Shown here: piece by piece, positions 7,921-16,267 of the stretch
Position numbering within the stretch: the first letter of the stretch is position 1
Layout: every line of letters begins with the position of its first letter
Source: Chitinophaga rupis
GTDB taxonomy: Bacteria; Bacteroidota; Bacteroidia; Chitinophagales; Chitinophagaceae
Length of the DNA stretch: 64,000 nucleotides
Direction of reading: 5' to 3'
Assembly: GCF_900109685.1 (NCBI RefSeq)
Contig: NZ_FOBB01000002.1
Location: forward strand, 924,085 to 988,084
Notes under the pieces: model-generated
Told to the model about the DNA's origin: nothing
The model's input: the letters and a program-made list of their open reading frames with translations, nothing else
The model's database searches: none
Translations under genes and position numbers: made by a program

Positions 7921-7955
7921 GCCTTTTTGTTTTTGCATATAGTTGTTGTAAAGCG

Positions 7956-7983
7956 CCCCGTACATTTTTGTACGGGGTTTTTT
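7956..7983 (+). terminator. Rho-independent terminator
   Basis: Perfect 8-bp stem CCCCGTAC / GTACGGGG (7956-7963 and 7970-7977) with a 6-base loop, followed by a run of six T. It lies 36 bp after the stop of the 244-aa gene and just before the end of the convergent ATPase gene. Confidence 0.85.
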
Positions 7984-8596
7984 ATGTGCGCTTGTCCGCA
8001 CTATTTGTTGGGAAGGCTATGAGGTTGAACATTTCGCGCATGCGGCTGCGGAGGCGGTTGCCGTAACGTTCTTCCAGCTCTTTGCTGTTTAAGTTTGTAG
8101 TAACATGAGTGATCATTTCATGGGCAGTATAAAGATCGTAACGTATGGATAAGATGTGCAACATGGTGTTACAGGTATTTCCAAAATAATTGATATCGGT
8201 TTCAACACCCAGATCATCAAAGCAAATGGTAACAGGATGGTGCAGGTTGAATGCTTTGAAGGAATACTTTTCAATAGTCTGGTAACCTTCTGTGGCAAAC
8301 TGTAGTGCCGCCCGTTCACAGGGAGCAATGTGGAACTGCCAATCCGGTTTGCATAAGCTGTTCAGGACGCGCATGATGGCGCTTTTCCCGCAGCCGATGG
8401 GACCTGAGAGCATGATGCCTTTTTGAAGATCTATTCCATGTTCTGCAGCCATCAGCTGGTCATCGAGGAACCAGTACAACAGTTTTAATATGGTGGGCTT
8501 GTCATCTTTGTTAATGTTAAAACGGGGACCGTACATTGTTTGCCCTTTTGCTATAACGTTTTGCAGCACTGCTGCATAGTTATAAAGGCTCTCCAT
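7982..8596 (-). CDS. DnaC-like AAA+ ATPase
   Basis: About 204 residues from the ATG at 8596; the frame is open to an ATG at 8644, but that would overlap the upstream gene by 65 bp instead of 17. Walker A is GPIGCGKS, Walker B is VTICFDDLG, and an arginine-rich C-terminus (YGNRLRSRMREMF) follows. This is the layout of DnaC/IstB-type helicase loaders and related phage replication ATPases. It directly follows and overlaps the DnaD-like gene 8580-9353. Such pairs commonly act together in loading replicative helicase on phage or element DNA (family knowledge; the role here is inferred). No IS21 istA is next to it, so it is not part of the IS21 remnant at 20.2 kb. Confidence 0.75.
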   Translation of the reverse strand: MESLYNYAAVLQNVIAKGQTMYGPRFNINKDDKPTILKLLYWFLDDQLMAAEHGIDLQKGIMLSGPIGCGKSAIMRVLNSLCKPDWQFHIAPCERAALQFATEGYQTIEKYSFKAFNLHHPVTICFDDLGVETDINYFGNTCNTMLHILSIRYDLYTAHEMITHVTTNLNSKELEERYGNRLRSRMREMFNLIAFPTNSADKRT

Positions 8597-9353
8597 AGTT
8601 TTTTTGCTGTTGCACGTGGATGTGGTTATTGGTATTATTTGCATGGTTTGTATTTGGTTTGATTTTTAATTCGAGTGCGTAACTCATCCATTTTTCCGCG
8701 GCGGCCTGCCAGTTTGTGATGGGCGTTTTGCCACCCTGTTTCCAGCCGTTAGCTTCGTAATGACTAAAGAAACGCTCTGCTTCTATTTGCGGATAGGAGG
8801 CTGCCGTGAACCAGCTTAAGACCTCATTACGGGTTGGAATATTCCCCTGCGTGTGTGCGCCTCTCTCACTGTTTTCACTGTTTATAAACTGTTTATTATT
8901 ATGGCCCGGATTTGGGCCCGGGTGTGCGCCAATTTTGAGCAAAAGGGCGCCCATATCTGTGCCTGATGCAGGCCCTGGTTTGCCTGGTACAGGCTCATTT
9001 TTGTGCATGGGAGCATCCGGTGGATCTGTTTTCCAGAACGACAACTGCATGTTGGGGCTCGGCGGCTCCAGGTGTGTGATGCTGACCCGCGGTTTATGGC
9101 CTTTGTGCAAAGCGGGGCTGTACACAATATATCCACAGCGGTGCAGGCAGCGCAGGCAGTTGATGTAGGTGCTGCGGGAGCCGATATGGCTTAGCTGCAT
9201 GAGGCGGTCGCGGTCCAGGACAAATGGGTTCTGAAAGCGGTGATAGTTCCAGCACTGGAACAAGGCCATGTACAGGCTCAGATGGGACGCAGAGAGCCGC
9301 TGTTCTTTTTGCTGGTACAAAAAGAACGTGTTTAAATGCTTGATGAAATTCAT
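8580..9353 (-). CDS. DnaD-like / winged-helix replication-type protein
   Basis: A 257-residue protein. The first 90 residues (LSASHLSLYMALFQCWNYHRF, then RDRLMQLSHIGSRSTYINCLRCLHRCGYI) form a winged-helix domain like those in element-encoded replication or transcription proteins of Bacteroidota. A proline- and glycine-rich linker follows (residues about 105-165). The C-terminal part (TRNEVLSWFTAASYPQIEAERFF to TNWQAAAEKWMSYALE) resembles the helical C-terminus of DnaD-like phage replication proteins. It overlaps the downstream ATPase gene, so the two are co-expressed. Upstream lies a promoter with an FNR-like palindrome (9483-9518), placing the pair under likely control of the adjacent Crp/Fnr regulator. 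Confidence 0.65.
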   Translation of the reverse strand: MNFIKHLNTFFLYQQKEQRLSASHLSLYMALFQCWNYHRFQNPFVLDRDRLMQLSHIGSRSTYINCLRCLHRCGYIVYSPALHKGHKPRVSITHLEPPSPNMQLSFWKTDPPDAPMHKNEPVPGKPGPASGTDMGALLLKIGAHPGPNPGHNNKQFINSENSERGAHTQGNIPTRNEVLSWFTAASYPQIEAERFFSHYEANGWKQGGKTPITNWQAAAEKWMSYALELKIKPNTNHANNTNNHIHVQQQKNYGEPL

Positions 9354-9482
9354 TCTTTGATTGAAGATTTGGTTAAAGGTTTTTCGTTTGTGGTTAACGA
9401 TTACGCGGGCCGCGTAATGGTTTGCCGGTTAGTTTCCGTTTTGCATTGCGATATGTTTTGGTTATTAAGTGCGGCAATTTAG

Positions 9483-9518
9483 AAAAGATAACAATATGGT
9501 CAGTTTGATCTAAGTCAA
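9483..9518 (-). promoter_or_regulatory. Promoter with FNR-like palindrome upstream of DnaD-like gene
   Basis: Read on the minus strand: palindrome TTGACTTAGATCAA (9505-9518), 14-bp spacer, then TATCTTTT (9483-9490) resembling the Bacteroidota -7 box. The palindrome fits the FNR/Crp pattern TTGAy-N4-rTCAA. The same layout with the same 14-bp spacing occurs at 10357-10392. The Crp/Fnr-family regulator between them has an E-T-L-S-R recognition helix suited to such a site. Confidence 0.6.
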
Positions 9519-9560
9519 AACTTTTTTTAGTGAACGATACGGCACGCTAAATCATCTGCT

Positions 9561-10148
9561 TTATGAAGGCTTTTTACGGCGCCGCATGCGGGCCCTGGCG
9601 CGGCTGAGCGTTTCTTCCTTCATGTTCAGGAAAGAAGCGATATGCCTGAGCGGGACACGAGGCAGGAGATGGTGATAAAAACGCAGGAACCAGCGATAAC
9701 GGCCTTCTGCATTTAGTTTGTAGATCTTGCTATGGCGCCGGAGATCGGCCAGGCACTGTAATGTGAAATAGACTTCTATACACGCAAATTCAACAAACTT
9801 ACGGCGCAGCTCTTCCCGATGTTCGTAGGTTATGAAGGCTAGCTCTGTTCGCTCCACAGCCACAATGTATTCCTGCGCAGGCTTACGGTGACAAAAATTG
9901 GGAGCCGGGATGGCTGCCTGATTTTCTGTTCTGAACCAAAGGATGTGCTCTTCGCCATTTTCTACTGTATAACAGCGCAGCAGGCCGCTAAGCACCAGGT
10001 ATACATGATCACAGTGCTGCTTGGGCTTTAAAAGGAAATGGCCGGGGAAAGCGGTTGTAAAGCCAATGTACTTTCTTAAGGCCTGTTCTAATTCTGCAGG
10101 CAGATGGTTAATGCCCTGTATTAAATGGATGATTTGCTCGATCGTCAT
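9561..10148 (-). CDS. Crp/Fnr family transcriptional regulator
   Basis: A 195-residue regulator. Residues 20-120 form a cyclic-nucleotide-binding-like beta-barrel (AFPGHFLLKPKQHCDHVYLVLSGLLRCY). Residues 150-190 form a short HTH (PLRHIASFLNMKEETLSRARARM). The recognition helix carries E-T-L-S-R, the same pattern as the FNR helix that reads TTGAT. There is no N-terminal FNR-type cysteine cluster, so it is not an Fe-S oxygen sensor of the E. coli type. Signal unknown. Two FNR-like palindromes lie in front of the genes on either side, at 9505-9518 and 10379-10392. It probably shares a transcript with the small ORF at 10218-10313. Confidence 0.9.
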   Translation of the reverse strand: MTIEQIIHLIQGINHLPAELEQALRKYIGFTTAFPGHFLLKPKQHCDHVYLVLSGLLRCYTVENGEEHILWFRTENQAAIPAPNFCHRKPAQEYIVAVERTELAFITYEHREELRRKFVEFACIEVYFTLQCLADLRRHSKIYKLNAEGRYRWFLRFYHHLLPRVPLRHIASFLNMKEETLSRARARMRRRKKPS

Positions 10149-10217
10149 GACAAAGGGGTTTGGGTGATAGGATAGTGCGGGGAAAATGGAAAATTTTGAA
10201 TTGGCGGAGACCTTCTA

Positions 10218-10313
10218 CTAAAAAAGTGCGAATGGGTTATCCTGGAGTGTCTGGAGGATATAGGCCAGCAGGGCTTCCTCAATTGTTTTTTGTTCCGGTG
10301 TAAGATCTTTCAT
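10218..10313 (-). CDS. Small ORF (31 aa) in front of the Crp/Fnr gene
   Basis: The minus strand encodes 31 residues from the ATG at 10313: MKDLTPEQKTIEEALLAYI, then LQTLQDNPFALF. It is acidic and predicted helical. It lies between the FNR-like promoter at 10357-10392 and the regulator gene, with 69 bp to the regulator ATG. Its reading frame and position suggest a real leader-type peptide, but there is no homology that I recognise. Confidence 0.4.
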   Translation of the reverse strand: MKDLTPEQKTIEEALLAYILQTLQDNPFALF

Positions 10314-10356
10314 TGGGTTTATGATTTGGTTATTTATTGCGAGGTGTGCAATTTAA

Positions 10357-10392
10357 GTAAGATATTGATATGATCGAATTGACCAAAATCAA
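10357..10392 (-). promoter_or_regulatory. Promoter with FNR-like palindrome upstream of small ORF and Crp/Fnr gene
   Basis: Read on the minus strand: palindrome TTGATTTTGGTCAA (10379-10392), 14-bp spacer, then TATCTTAC (10357-10364). Spacing and flanks (TTTGAT before, TTAAATTGC after) parallel the promoter at 9483-9518, suggesting common control and autoregulation of the Crp/Fnr gene. Confidence 0.55.
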
Positions 10393-11076
10393 ATTTTTTG
10401 TTGTTTGGGTGGAGGAGGTGCGGGATAACCTTGGGAGATGTGAACAACAGGTAGGGTAAAATGAAAAACCGCCCCAAATATGGAGCGGTAATCCTGAGAG
10501 ATGCATCTATAAAGAGAGAAGCAATCCTAGAGAGATGTATAGGAGAGCATTCTCAAATAAATCCTATGCAATAATAGGTGGATAGTTTGAAAAGTCAAGT
10601 TAATCAGATGTAAATGAGAAATATTTTTTTGTGGGGGGGGAATGGTTTTTAAACGATTTCTGCACACGGCCTACCAGGTTTATCACAGAACCCTATGCCG
10701 TTGCCTTTTATGCATTGATGATTTAACTGTTTTTCCACTCCAAAAGATCTAAACGGCCACCAATAAATCAGCAGATGTAACGCATCTTTACAATGCAATG
10801 AATGACCGGAGTATAGATCCGAAGCCCTCAGAGGCGCCCTGAATGGTTGCAGTATAACCATGTTTTTGAAATGAAAAATATTACTCATTATAACCGCTGA
10901 TATGTTTAATAGTTCTACTCTTTACTGGTGCCGGGAAATCCCATTTTTCTAAGTAATTCCATTCCCGCACTGTAGTTATATTTTGCTGTTTATGAATTGC
11001 CGGGCGGCCCCACTTATTTTAGAGGAGGCAGTACCGGGAGTGAGATCTACGCCTTACCATAACAAAAAAACAATTC
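10393..11076. other. Intergenic stretch with hairpin and degenerate repeats, no convincing gene
   Basis: At 10465-10492 a stem ACCGCCCC / GGAGCGGT is seen. Next to it lie two imperfect copies of AATCCTnGAGAGATG (about 10490 and 10526). A 79-codon minus-strand frame at 10649-10888 ends in a Cys- and Gly-containing tail (IKGNGIGFCDKPGRPC). It has no recognisable homology or upstream signals, so I do not call it. The 3' end is the leader of the GT2 operon. Confidence 0.4.
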
Positions 11077-11943
11077 ATGGATCCCATATTAAGCCAGATA
11101 AACCCGCCAGCCCCCACACTTACCGATGCGGCTAAAGCCGGCCAGCGTGCCGCTTACCCGGCAGTGAACGGTAACCCGATAGGAGGGATCATTAAAAAAC
11201 TATCCATTATTATTCCTGCCTATAATGAAGAAAAGACCATTGGTTTTATCCTGGATAAGGTGAAGGATGTAGTGCTGATCAGGGGCATTGAAAAGGAAGT
11301 GATTATTGTGAACGATTGCTCAAAAGATGGTACTGCCCATGCTATAGAGGAATATAGCGCGCTGAACCCGGAACTGAACATCAAATTCCTGCAGCACGAA
11401 GTAAATAAAGGGAAGGGGGCTGCTATTCATACGGGCATATCCCAGGCTACGGGTGATTATCTGCTGGTGCAGGATGCTGACCTGGAGTATGACCCGGATG
11501 AATACAATACCCTGTTAAAACCCATTGTTAACGGTTTTGCAGATGTGGTGTACGGCTCCCGGTTTATGGGCGGCAGCCCGCACCGGATACTATTCTTCTG
11601 GCACTCCATAGGTAACTGGATGCTGACCATGTTAAGCAACATGTTCACGAACCTGAACCTGACGGATATGGAGACCTGTTACAAGATGTTCCGTACAGAT
11701 ATTATACAGCAGATACCACTGCAGGAGAAACGGTTTGGATTTGAGCCGGAGGTGACGGTGAAGGTGGCCAGGGTGCCGGGAGTGAGGATTTATGAGGTGG
11801 GGATTTCGTATTACGGGAGGACGTTTAGGGAGGGCAAGAAAATAGGATGGAGAGATGGGGTGAGAGCGGTGGTGTGTATTGTGAAGTACGGGTTGTTTGG
11901 GAAGCGGGATGTTGTAAGGGAAATGGTGAACAGGCATGCGTGA
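11077..11943 (+). CDS. Glycosyltransferase family 2 (DPM1/polyprenol-phosphate sugar synthase-like)
   Basis: A 288-residue GT-A glycosyltransferase. After a 40-residue N-terminal extension comes [19 protein letters not shown], then [13 protein letters not shown], then [13 protein letters not shown], then the metal-binding [10 protein letters not shown], then YGSRFMGG. This order matches dolichol/undecaprenyl-phosphate mannose or glucose synthases. No C-terminal membrane helices follow, so it is a soluble or peripheral DPM1-like form. Expected reaction: sugar transfer from a nucleotide sugar to a polyprenyl phosphate on the cytoplasmic face. It opens an operon with the LanKC gene (37-bp gap) and two GT-C-like membrane proteins, which typically use such lipid-linked sugars. 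Confidence 0.9.
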   Translation: MDPILSQINPPAPTLTDAAKAGQRAAYPAVNGNPIGGIIKKLSIIIPAYNEEKTIGFILDKVKDVVLIRGIEKEVIIVNDCSKDGTAHAIEEYSALNPELNIKFLQHEVNKGKGAAIHTGISQATGDYLLVQDADLEYDPDEYNTLLKPIVNGFADVVYGSRFMGGSPHRILFFWHSIGNWMLTMLSNMFTNLNLTDMETCYKMFRTDIIQQIPLQEKRFGFEPEVTVKVARVPGVRIYEVGISYYGRTFREGKKIGWRDGVRAVVCIVKYGLFGKRDVVREMVNRHA

Positions 11944-11980
11944 GTAAACGGTAATTAGCGAAGAACCTGAAAATTATAGT

Positions 11981-14647
11981 ATGCAGCAAGCAACAATATT
12001 GGATACCAATTCACTCCAGGATACCGGCGGATTTGAGAGAATATTGGATGAATATGGACTAAGCTATTTTTCACAGGGCTATTATCTACAGGTTGGGGAA
12101 ATAACCAGGGTACAGGGTTGGATATTACATGTATCCGGCATATTTTCCCAGATAACGGACTTATTAAAAACCGTTATACCGGCGCTGGTATCTGCAAAAG
12201 TTACGTTTAAGATCCCTGCAAATACAGAAATAGCCGATCATTTGCTGGCCGGTATGTTAGGTTATGTAAATCTGGCAAAGATTGTCTGTATTTATCCTGA
12301 AAGTGATGAAGAGGCAGTGAGACTTGCTGAGGAATTAATTGTTTTATTATCCCAGTTTAAGGGACCGGATATTCCAACAGATATACATCTTGGGGCGATC
12401 TTATACACCCGTTACGGCAGCTTTAACCCTATTATAAAAACAGATGCCGAGGGAAACCAACAAAAGCACATTTATAACCAGGAGGGGCAGCTGGTGCCGG
12501 ATGAATACGCGATACCCTTTATGCTGCCTAAAGGTATTGCCTGGCCGTTTGAATCAATCAGGAAATTTAATGTTCCTTCTCAAACAGGATACCTGAATGA
12601 TCGTATCAAAATTATGTCCGTATTAAAGCCGGATGTTAAGGGCAGGGTGATTAAGGGTATGTACATGAAAAGCTGGTTCCAGGCTAAAAAATGTATTGTT
12701 AAAGAGGGGAGGAAAAATATGTGCTCCGACCTCAAAGGCCGGGATATCAGGGACAGGCTGGAATGGCAGTTGAAATTGCATAACGATTTATGTAACGATG
12801 TTCCCATTCCTAAAATTATTGACTGTTTCAGGGAAAATGATGACCTGTATCTGGCCATGGAATTTATTGACGGAGTATCGTTAGACGAGAGAATAAGATC
12901 GATTTATGACGGGCATAGCTGGATGGAACTACCTTTAAGCAGCCGCCTGACCTTACTGGATCATTTAACAGATGTGGTGAAGGTTATTCAGCAGTTACAT
13001 CAGAAACAATATATTCACAGAGATATAGCACCTGAAAATTTTATTATTGACAAGAAGGGGAAATTATATGTAATAGACCTTGAACTCACATATTCCGGCA
13101 GATTAAAATACCCCCTTCCATCTTTTGGTATAGGTACTTACGGATTCTTTGCACCGGAGCAGCTGAATATGGAGACACCTGCCACGACAGAAGATATCTA
13201 CGAATTAGGGGCTTTGATGATCGTGTTTTTTACCTGCCTTAGCCCCCTGAAATTTGAACTTAATGCATTGGATCGGCTTAGAGAGGATCTGTATTTCTTC
13301 ATCGGGGATGACCTAATTGCTACATTGATAACAGATTGCCTGAATCCTGTTCCGGAACAAAGGCCACCGTTATTTGCCATATCAGCGGCTGTATCCAAAT
13401 ATCGTAGCAGGCTGCTGCAATTATCCGGTGAACCGGCCCTGTACATAGAATTTGGAACAAGTAAAGACGTTCTGAAGCCTGTAATAATGGAAGGCCTAGC
13501 TGCATTGACCAGTGGCCTGATGAGCGCCGAAAATGGTGTGTGGATTTCCAGGACGCAACAGATTAATCAAAATATCGGTAATCCGCAAGCATCCTGTTCT
13601 ATTTACCCGGGACTTTATGAAGGCGTGAGCGGCGTACTTTACATGTTATCCGGCATAAAACAATCCGGTATTGAACTTAACAATCATGTTCAGCAATACT
13701 ACCAACACAATCTTGAGTATCTGAGGAAAAGATATTCCAAAGATATTACCAATATACCCGCCGGATTATACACCGGTAGTGCCGGGATAGCTATGATGGT
13801 AGCCAGTGGTATTCAATGCGGTTTGATCCGCAAGGATGAAGAAAATACTTCCTGGATGCAATCCTGCCTGGACCGCGAGCCTGCCGGGTATGATCTGGTA
13901 AATGGAGCGGCAGGGCAGGGGAGAGCTATTATTCAGTGCATGCCTTATTTGCCAGAAGCGTTCGCAAATAATAAGCTCGGGGAAATCACCTCTTTACTGT
14001 ATATCCACCAGGACAAGAACGGAGCATGGGCTGCCTGTATTCCCGGTGAAAGAAGAAACGTGATAATGAGCGGTTTATCGCAGGGCGTTGGTGGAATCGC
14101 CTATTTTTTACTACATGTAGCTGAGCACTTCAATGATAACCAGGCCAGGAGTAGCGCAGCAAATGCCCTGGGCTGGCTGCAAAAAAATGCACATAAGAAA
14201 GACAAGGCTTATATCTGGTGCACGGATACCATAACCAGGGAAATGGATCTTTGGGTACATAATGGTATTGCCGGTATAGCACTTGTTTTCATCAGGGCAT
14301 TTGAAGTACTGCAGGATCCTGTGTACCAAAGGATGGCCGAAGGCGCCTTAGCAAATTATCCCGATTATATAACACACCGTAATCACAGTTATACCTGGGG
14401 TATCAGCGGGTTAGGAGAAGTATACCTGGAAGCGTGGCGTGTTTTTAAGGATGATAAGTGGAAACAGAGAGCTGACTGGATTGCCGGCTCACTGATACAC
14501 TTAAAAAAGCGGCATGAACAGGGATGCTATTGGCTCGCCGATGCTATGGATATATTTCCTACCGCAGATCTTATGACTGGAAATAGTGGCATTATTAATT
14601 TTTTGGTAAGAAATGAGAAGCCAGGTGGTTTCGGATATCTCTTTTGA
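11981..14647 (+). CDS. Class III lanthipeptide synthetase (LanKC-type: lyase-kinase-cyclase)
   Basis: An 888-residue three-domain protein. Residues 1-215 match the class III phospho-Ser/Thr lyase region (QGWILHVSG, GAILYTRYGSF). Residues 215-490 form a Ser/Thr kinase: invariant-Lys region near KKCIVKEGRKN, catalytic H346-R-D in YIHRDIAPENFIID, and VIDLELTY in place of DFG. Residues about 500-888 are a LanC-like cyclase barrel with GVSGVLYML, NGAAGQG, GLSQGVGGIAYFL, LWVHNGIAGIAL and MTGNSGI. The Cys-His zinc motif of LanC is VHNG here, so the zinc site looks absent, as in class III enzymes. Known activity: phosphorylation and elimination of Ser/Thr, then Cys addition to form (methyl)lanthionine or labionin. 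The substrate is not certain; candidate Cys-rich peptides lie at 18.4-19.3 kb. Confidence 0.9.
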   Translation: MQQATILDTNSLQDTGGFERILDEYGLSYFSQGYYLQVGEITRVQGWILHVSGIFSQITDLLKTVIPALVSAKVTFKIPANTEIADHLLAGMLGYVNLAKIVCIYPESDEEAVRLAEELIVLLSQFKGPDIPTDIHLGAILYTRYGSFNPIIKTDAEGNQQKHIYNQEGQLVPDEYAIPFMLPKGIAWPFESIRKFNVPSQTGYLNDRIKIMSVLKPDVKGRVIKGMYMKSWFQAKKCIVKEGRKNMCSDLKGRDIRDRLEWQLKLHNDLCNDVPIPKIIDCFRENDDLYLAMEFIDGVSLDERIRSIYDGHSWMELPLSSRLTLLDHLTDVVKVIQQLHQKQYIHRDIAPENFIIDKKGKLYVIDLELTYSGRLKYPLPSFGIGTYGFFAPEQLNMETPATTEDIYELGALMIVFFTCLSPLKFELNALDRLREDLYFFIGDDLIATLITDCLNPVPEQRPPLFAISAAVSKYRSRLLQLSGEPALYIEFGTSKDVLKPVIMEGLAALTSGLMSAENGVWISRTQQINQNIGNPQASCSIYPGLYEGVSGVLYMLSGIKQSGIELNNHVQQYYQHNLEYLRKRYSKDITNIPAGLYTGSAGIAMMVASGIQCGLIRKDEENTSWMQSCLDREPAGYDLVNGAAGQGRAIIQCMPYLPEAFANNKLGEITSLLYIHQDKNGAWAACIPGERRNVIMSGLSQGVGGIAYFLLHVAEHFNDNQARSSAANALGWLQKNAHKKDKAYIWCTDTITREMDLWVHNGIAGIALVFIRAFEVLQDPVYQRMAEGALANYPDYITHRNHSYTWGISGLGEVYLEAWRVFKDDKWKQRADWIAGSLIHLKKRHEQGCYWLADAMDIFPTADLMTGNSGIINFLVRNEKPGGFGYLF

Positions 14648-14683
14648 TAGAAATAAACCGGATTTACATTAATTATAAATACT

Positions 14684-16249
14684 ATGAAAGAAGGAGCAAT
14701 CATACCCGTTGACATACCAGATGAGTCTTTTAAATCGTACCTACTTAAAAACCGTTTTAACAGAATAGTATTATTGATTGCCGCTGTTGCTATTATTATT
14801 CAGTTTTCGGTATTTAAATATTTCTACCCGTACGCTAGTTATATACATGGAGATTCCTTTGTTTATCTGGCAATAGCCTACGATAATTTGGATATAGAAT
14901 CTTACATGGTAGGATACGGAAGATTTTTGCGGATCTTTAGTGTGTTTAGCAGCTCGGATATGGTTTTAACGGCTTTCCAGTATTTACTGATCCAGGGCAG
15001 TGCGTTGTTTTTGTTGTTTACCACGTTTTATTTTTACAGACCAGTAAAGGCGGTTAAAGTGATATTGCTTGCCTTTATGGTTTTGAATCCCCTGTTCCTG
15101 TACATGGGGAATATGATATCCAGTGACGGCCTTTTTCTGGCATTAAGCCTTATATGGATTACTTTATTACTGTGGATCATTCACCGCCCCAATACAAACC
15201 TTATCATCTGGCACACGCTGGTTTTATTTATTGCATTTACCGTGCGTTATAATGCATTAATATACCCGGTTATAGCCGCTGTTGTATTCCTGGTTTCCAG
15301 AATGCAAGTACGTAAGAAACTGGCCGGGGCCGGAACCGGCATCCTGCTGTGCGGACTTTTTGTTCTATACACCGGCAATAAGTACCAGGCGCTGACGGGT
15401 ATCTGGCAATACTCGCCCTTCAGCGGCTGGTTAATGGCCAATAACGCCATGTATGCTTACCGACATGTGGATAGCGCAGCGCGTAAACCGGTGCCTGTAA
15501 GGTTTAAAACGCTGGATAATATGATCCGCACGCATTTTGACAGCACCCGGGATGTTAAAAAATATCCTGCCGAGGGGCTGATGGCCAGCACTGTGTATAT
15601 GTGGTCGTCCGGCATGCCGTTATATGCATACAGGGATAAACAATTTAAGAAAGATACTACAGCCAGTGAATTAAGGAAATGGGCTACAATGGGGCCACTC
15701 TATAAGGCGTACGGCGCCTATATTATCCGGAAATATCCCTGGCATTATTTGCGGTATTTTATATGGCCCAATGCCAATAAGTACTACGCACCGCCTGTTG
15801 AATTTCTTGAAAGTTACAATTCAGGCAGTTATAAGGTGGCGCCTATAGCACAATTATGGTTTGGTTATAAAAGTACAAGGGTGAAAACCCGAACGAAGGA
15901 TCTGCAAATAAAGTTGCTTGATTTTTACCCGATTTTTTCCGGGATCATTAATGTGGTGATGGCATGTTGCCTTATATGCTTTTTTATGCTGGATGGACTG
16001 CGGATGAATATGCTGTTCAGGAAAGGAATGTTACTGGCCGGTGCCATTTGGCTGCTAAATGCAGGATTTACCATTTTTGCTTCTTCAGCGGCGTTACGTT
16101 TTCAATCATTTCCGATCATGCTTACTACTGTATTTACCGGCCTGTTATTAGACTGGATATGGAAGATGGGTATTAAAGAACAACACGAAGCCAGGCAAAT
16201 AAAAGAAAAGGACCAACAAGCGAAACTTATTAGCGAAGCTTTAGCCTAA
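14684..16249 (+). CDS. Polytopic membrane protein, GT-C glycosyltransferase-like (paralogue 1)
   Basis: A 521-residue protein with about ten membrane helices. The first extracytoplasmic loop contains HGDSFVYLAIAYDN; an acidic residue in this loop is typical of GT-C enzymes using lipid-linked sugars. A large soluble loop (residues about 255-385) contains FSGWLMANNAMYAY and RKYPWHYLRYFIWPNANKYYAPP. It is clearly paralogous to the next gene: WATMGPLYKAYG versus WATMAPLYAGYG, WPNANKYYAPP versus WPNFVKYYAPP. It lies 36 bp after the LanKC gene and 18 bp before its paralogue. With the DPM1-like enzyme upstream it could glycosylate an exported product. The GT-C assignment is from topology and loop character, not a strict signature. 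Confidence 0.75.
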   Translation: MKEGAIIPVDIPDESFKSYLLKNRFNRIVLLIAAVAIIIQFSVFKYFYPYASYIHGDSFVYLAIAYDNLDIESYMVGYGRFLRIFSVFSSSDMVLTAFQYLLIQGSALFLLFTTFYFYRPVKAVKVILLAFMVLNPLFLYMGNMISSDGLFLALSLIWITLLLWIIHRPNTNLIIWHTLVLFIAFTVRYNALIYPVIAAVVFLVSRMQVRKKLAGAGTGILLCGLFVLYTGNKYQALTGIWQYSPFSGWLMANNAMYAYRHVDSAARKPVPVRFKTLDNMIRTHFDSTRDVKKYPAEGLMASTVYMWSSGMPLYAYRDKQFKKDTTASELRKWATMGPLYKAYGAYIIRKYPWHYLRYFIWPNANKYYAPPVEFLESYNSGSYKVAPIAQLWFGYKSTRVKTRTKDLQIKLLDFYPIFSGIINVVMACCLICFFMLDGLRMNMLFRKGMLLAGAIWLLNAGFTIFASSAALRFQSFPIMLTTVFTGLLLDWIWKMGIKEQHEARQIKEKDQQAKLISEALA

Positions 16250-16267
16250 GTAATAAACAGGTAAAAT

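Noticed and set aside
10649-10888. 79-codon Cys/Gly-containing ORF as a possible RiPP precursor
   Set aside because: No leader motif, no modification enzyme on the same strand nearby and no upstream signals; the reading frame may be chance.
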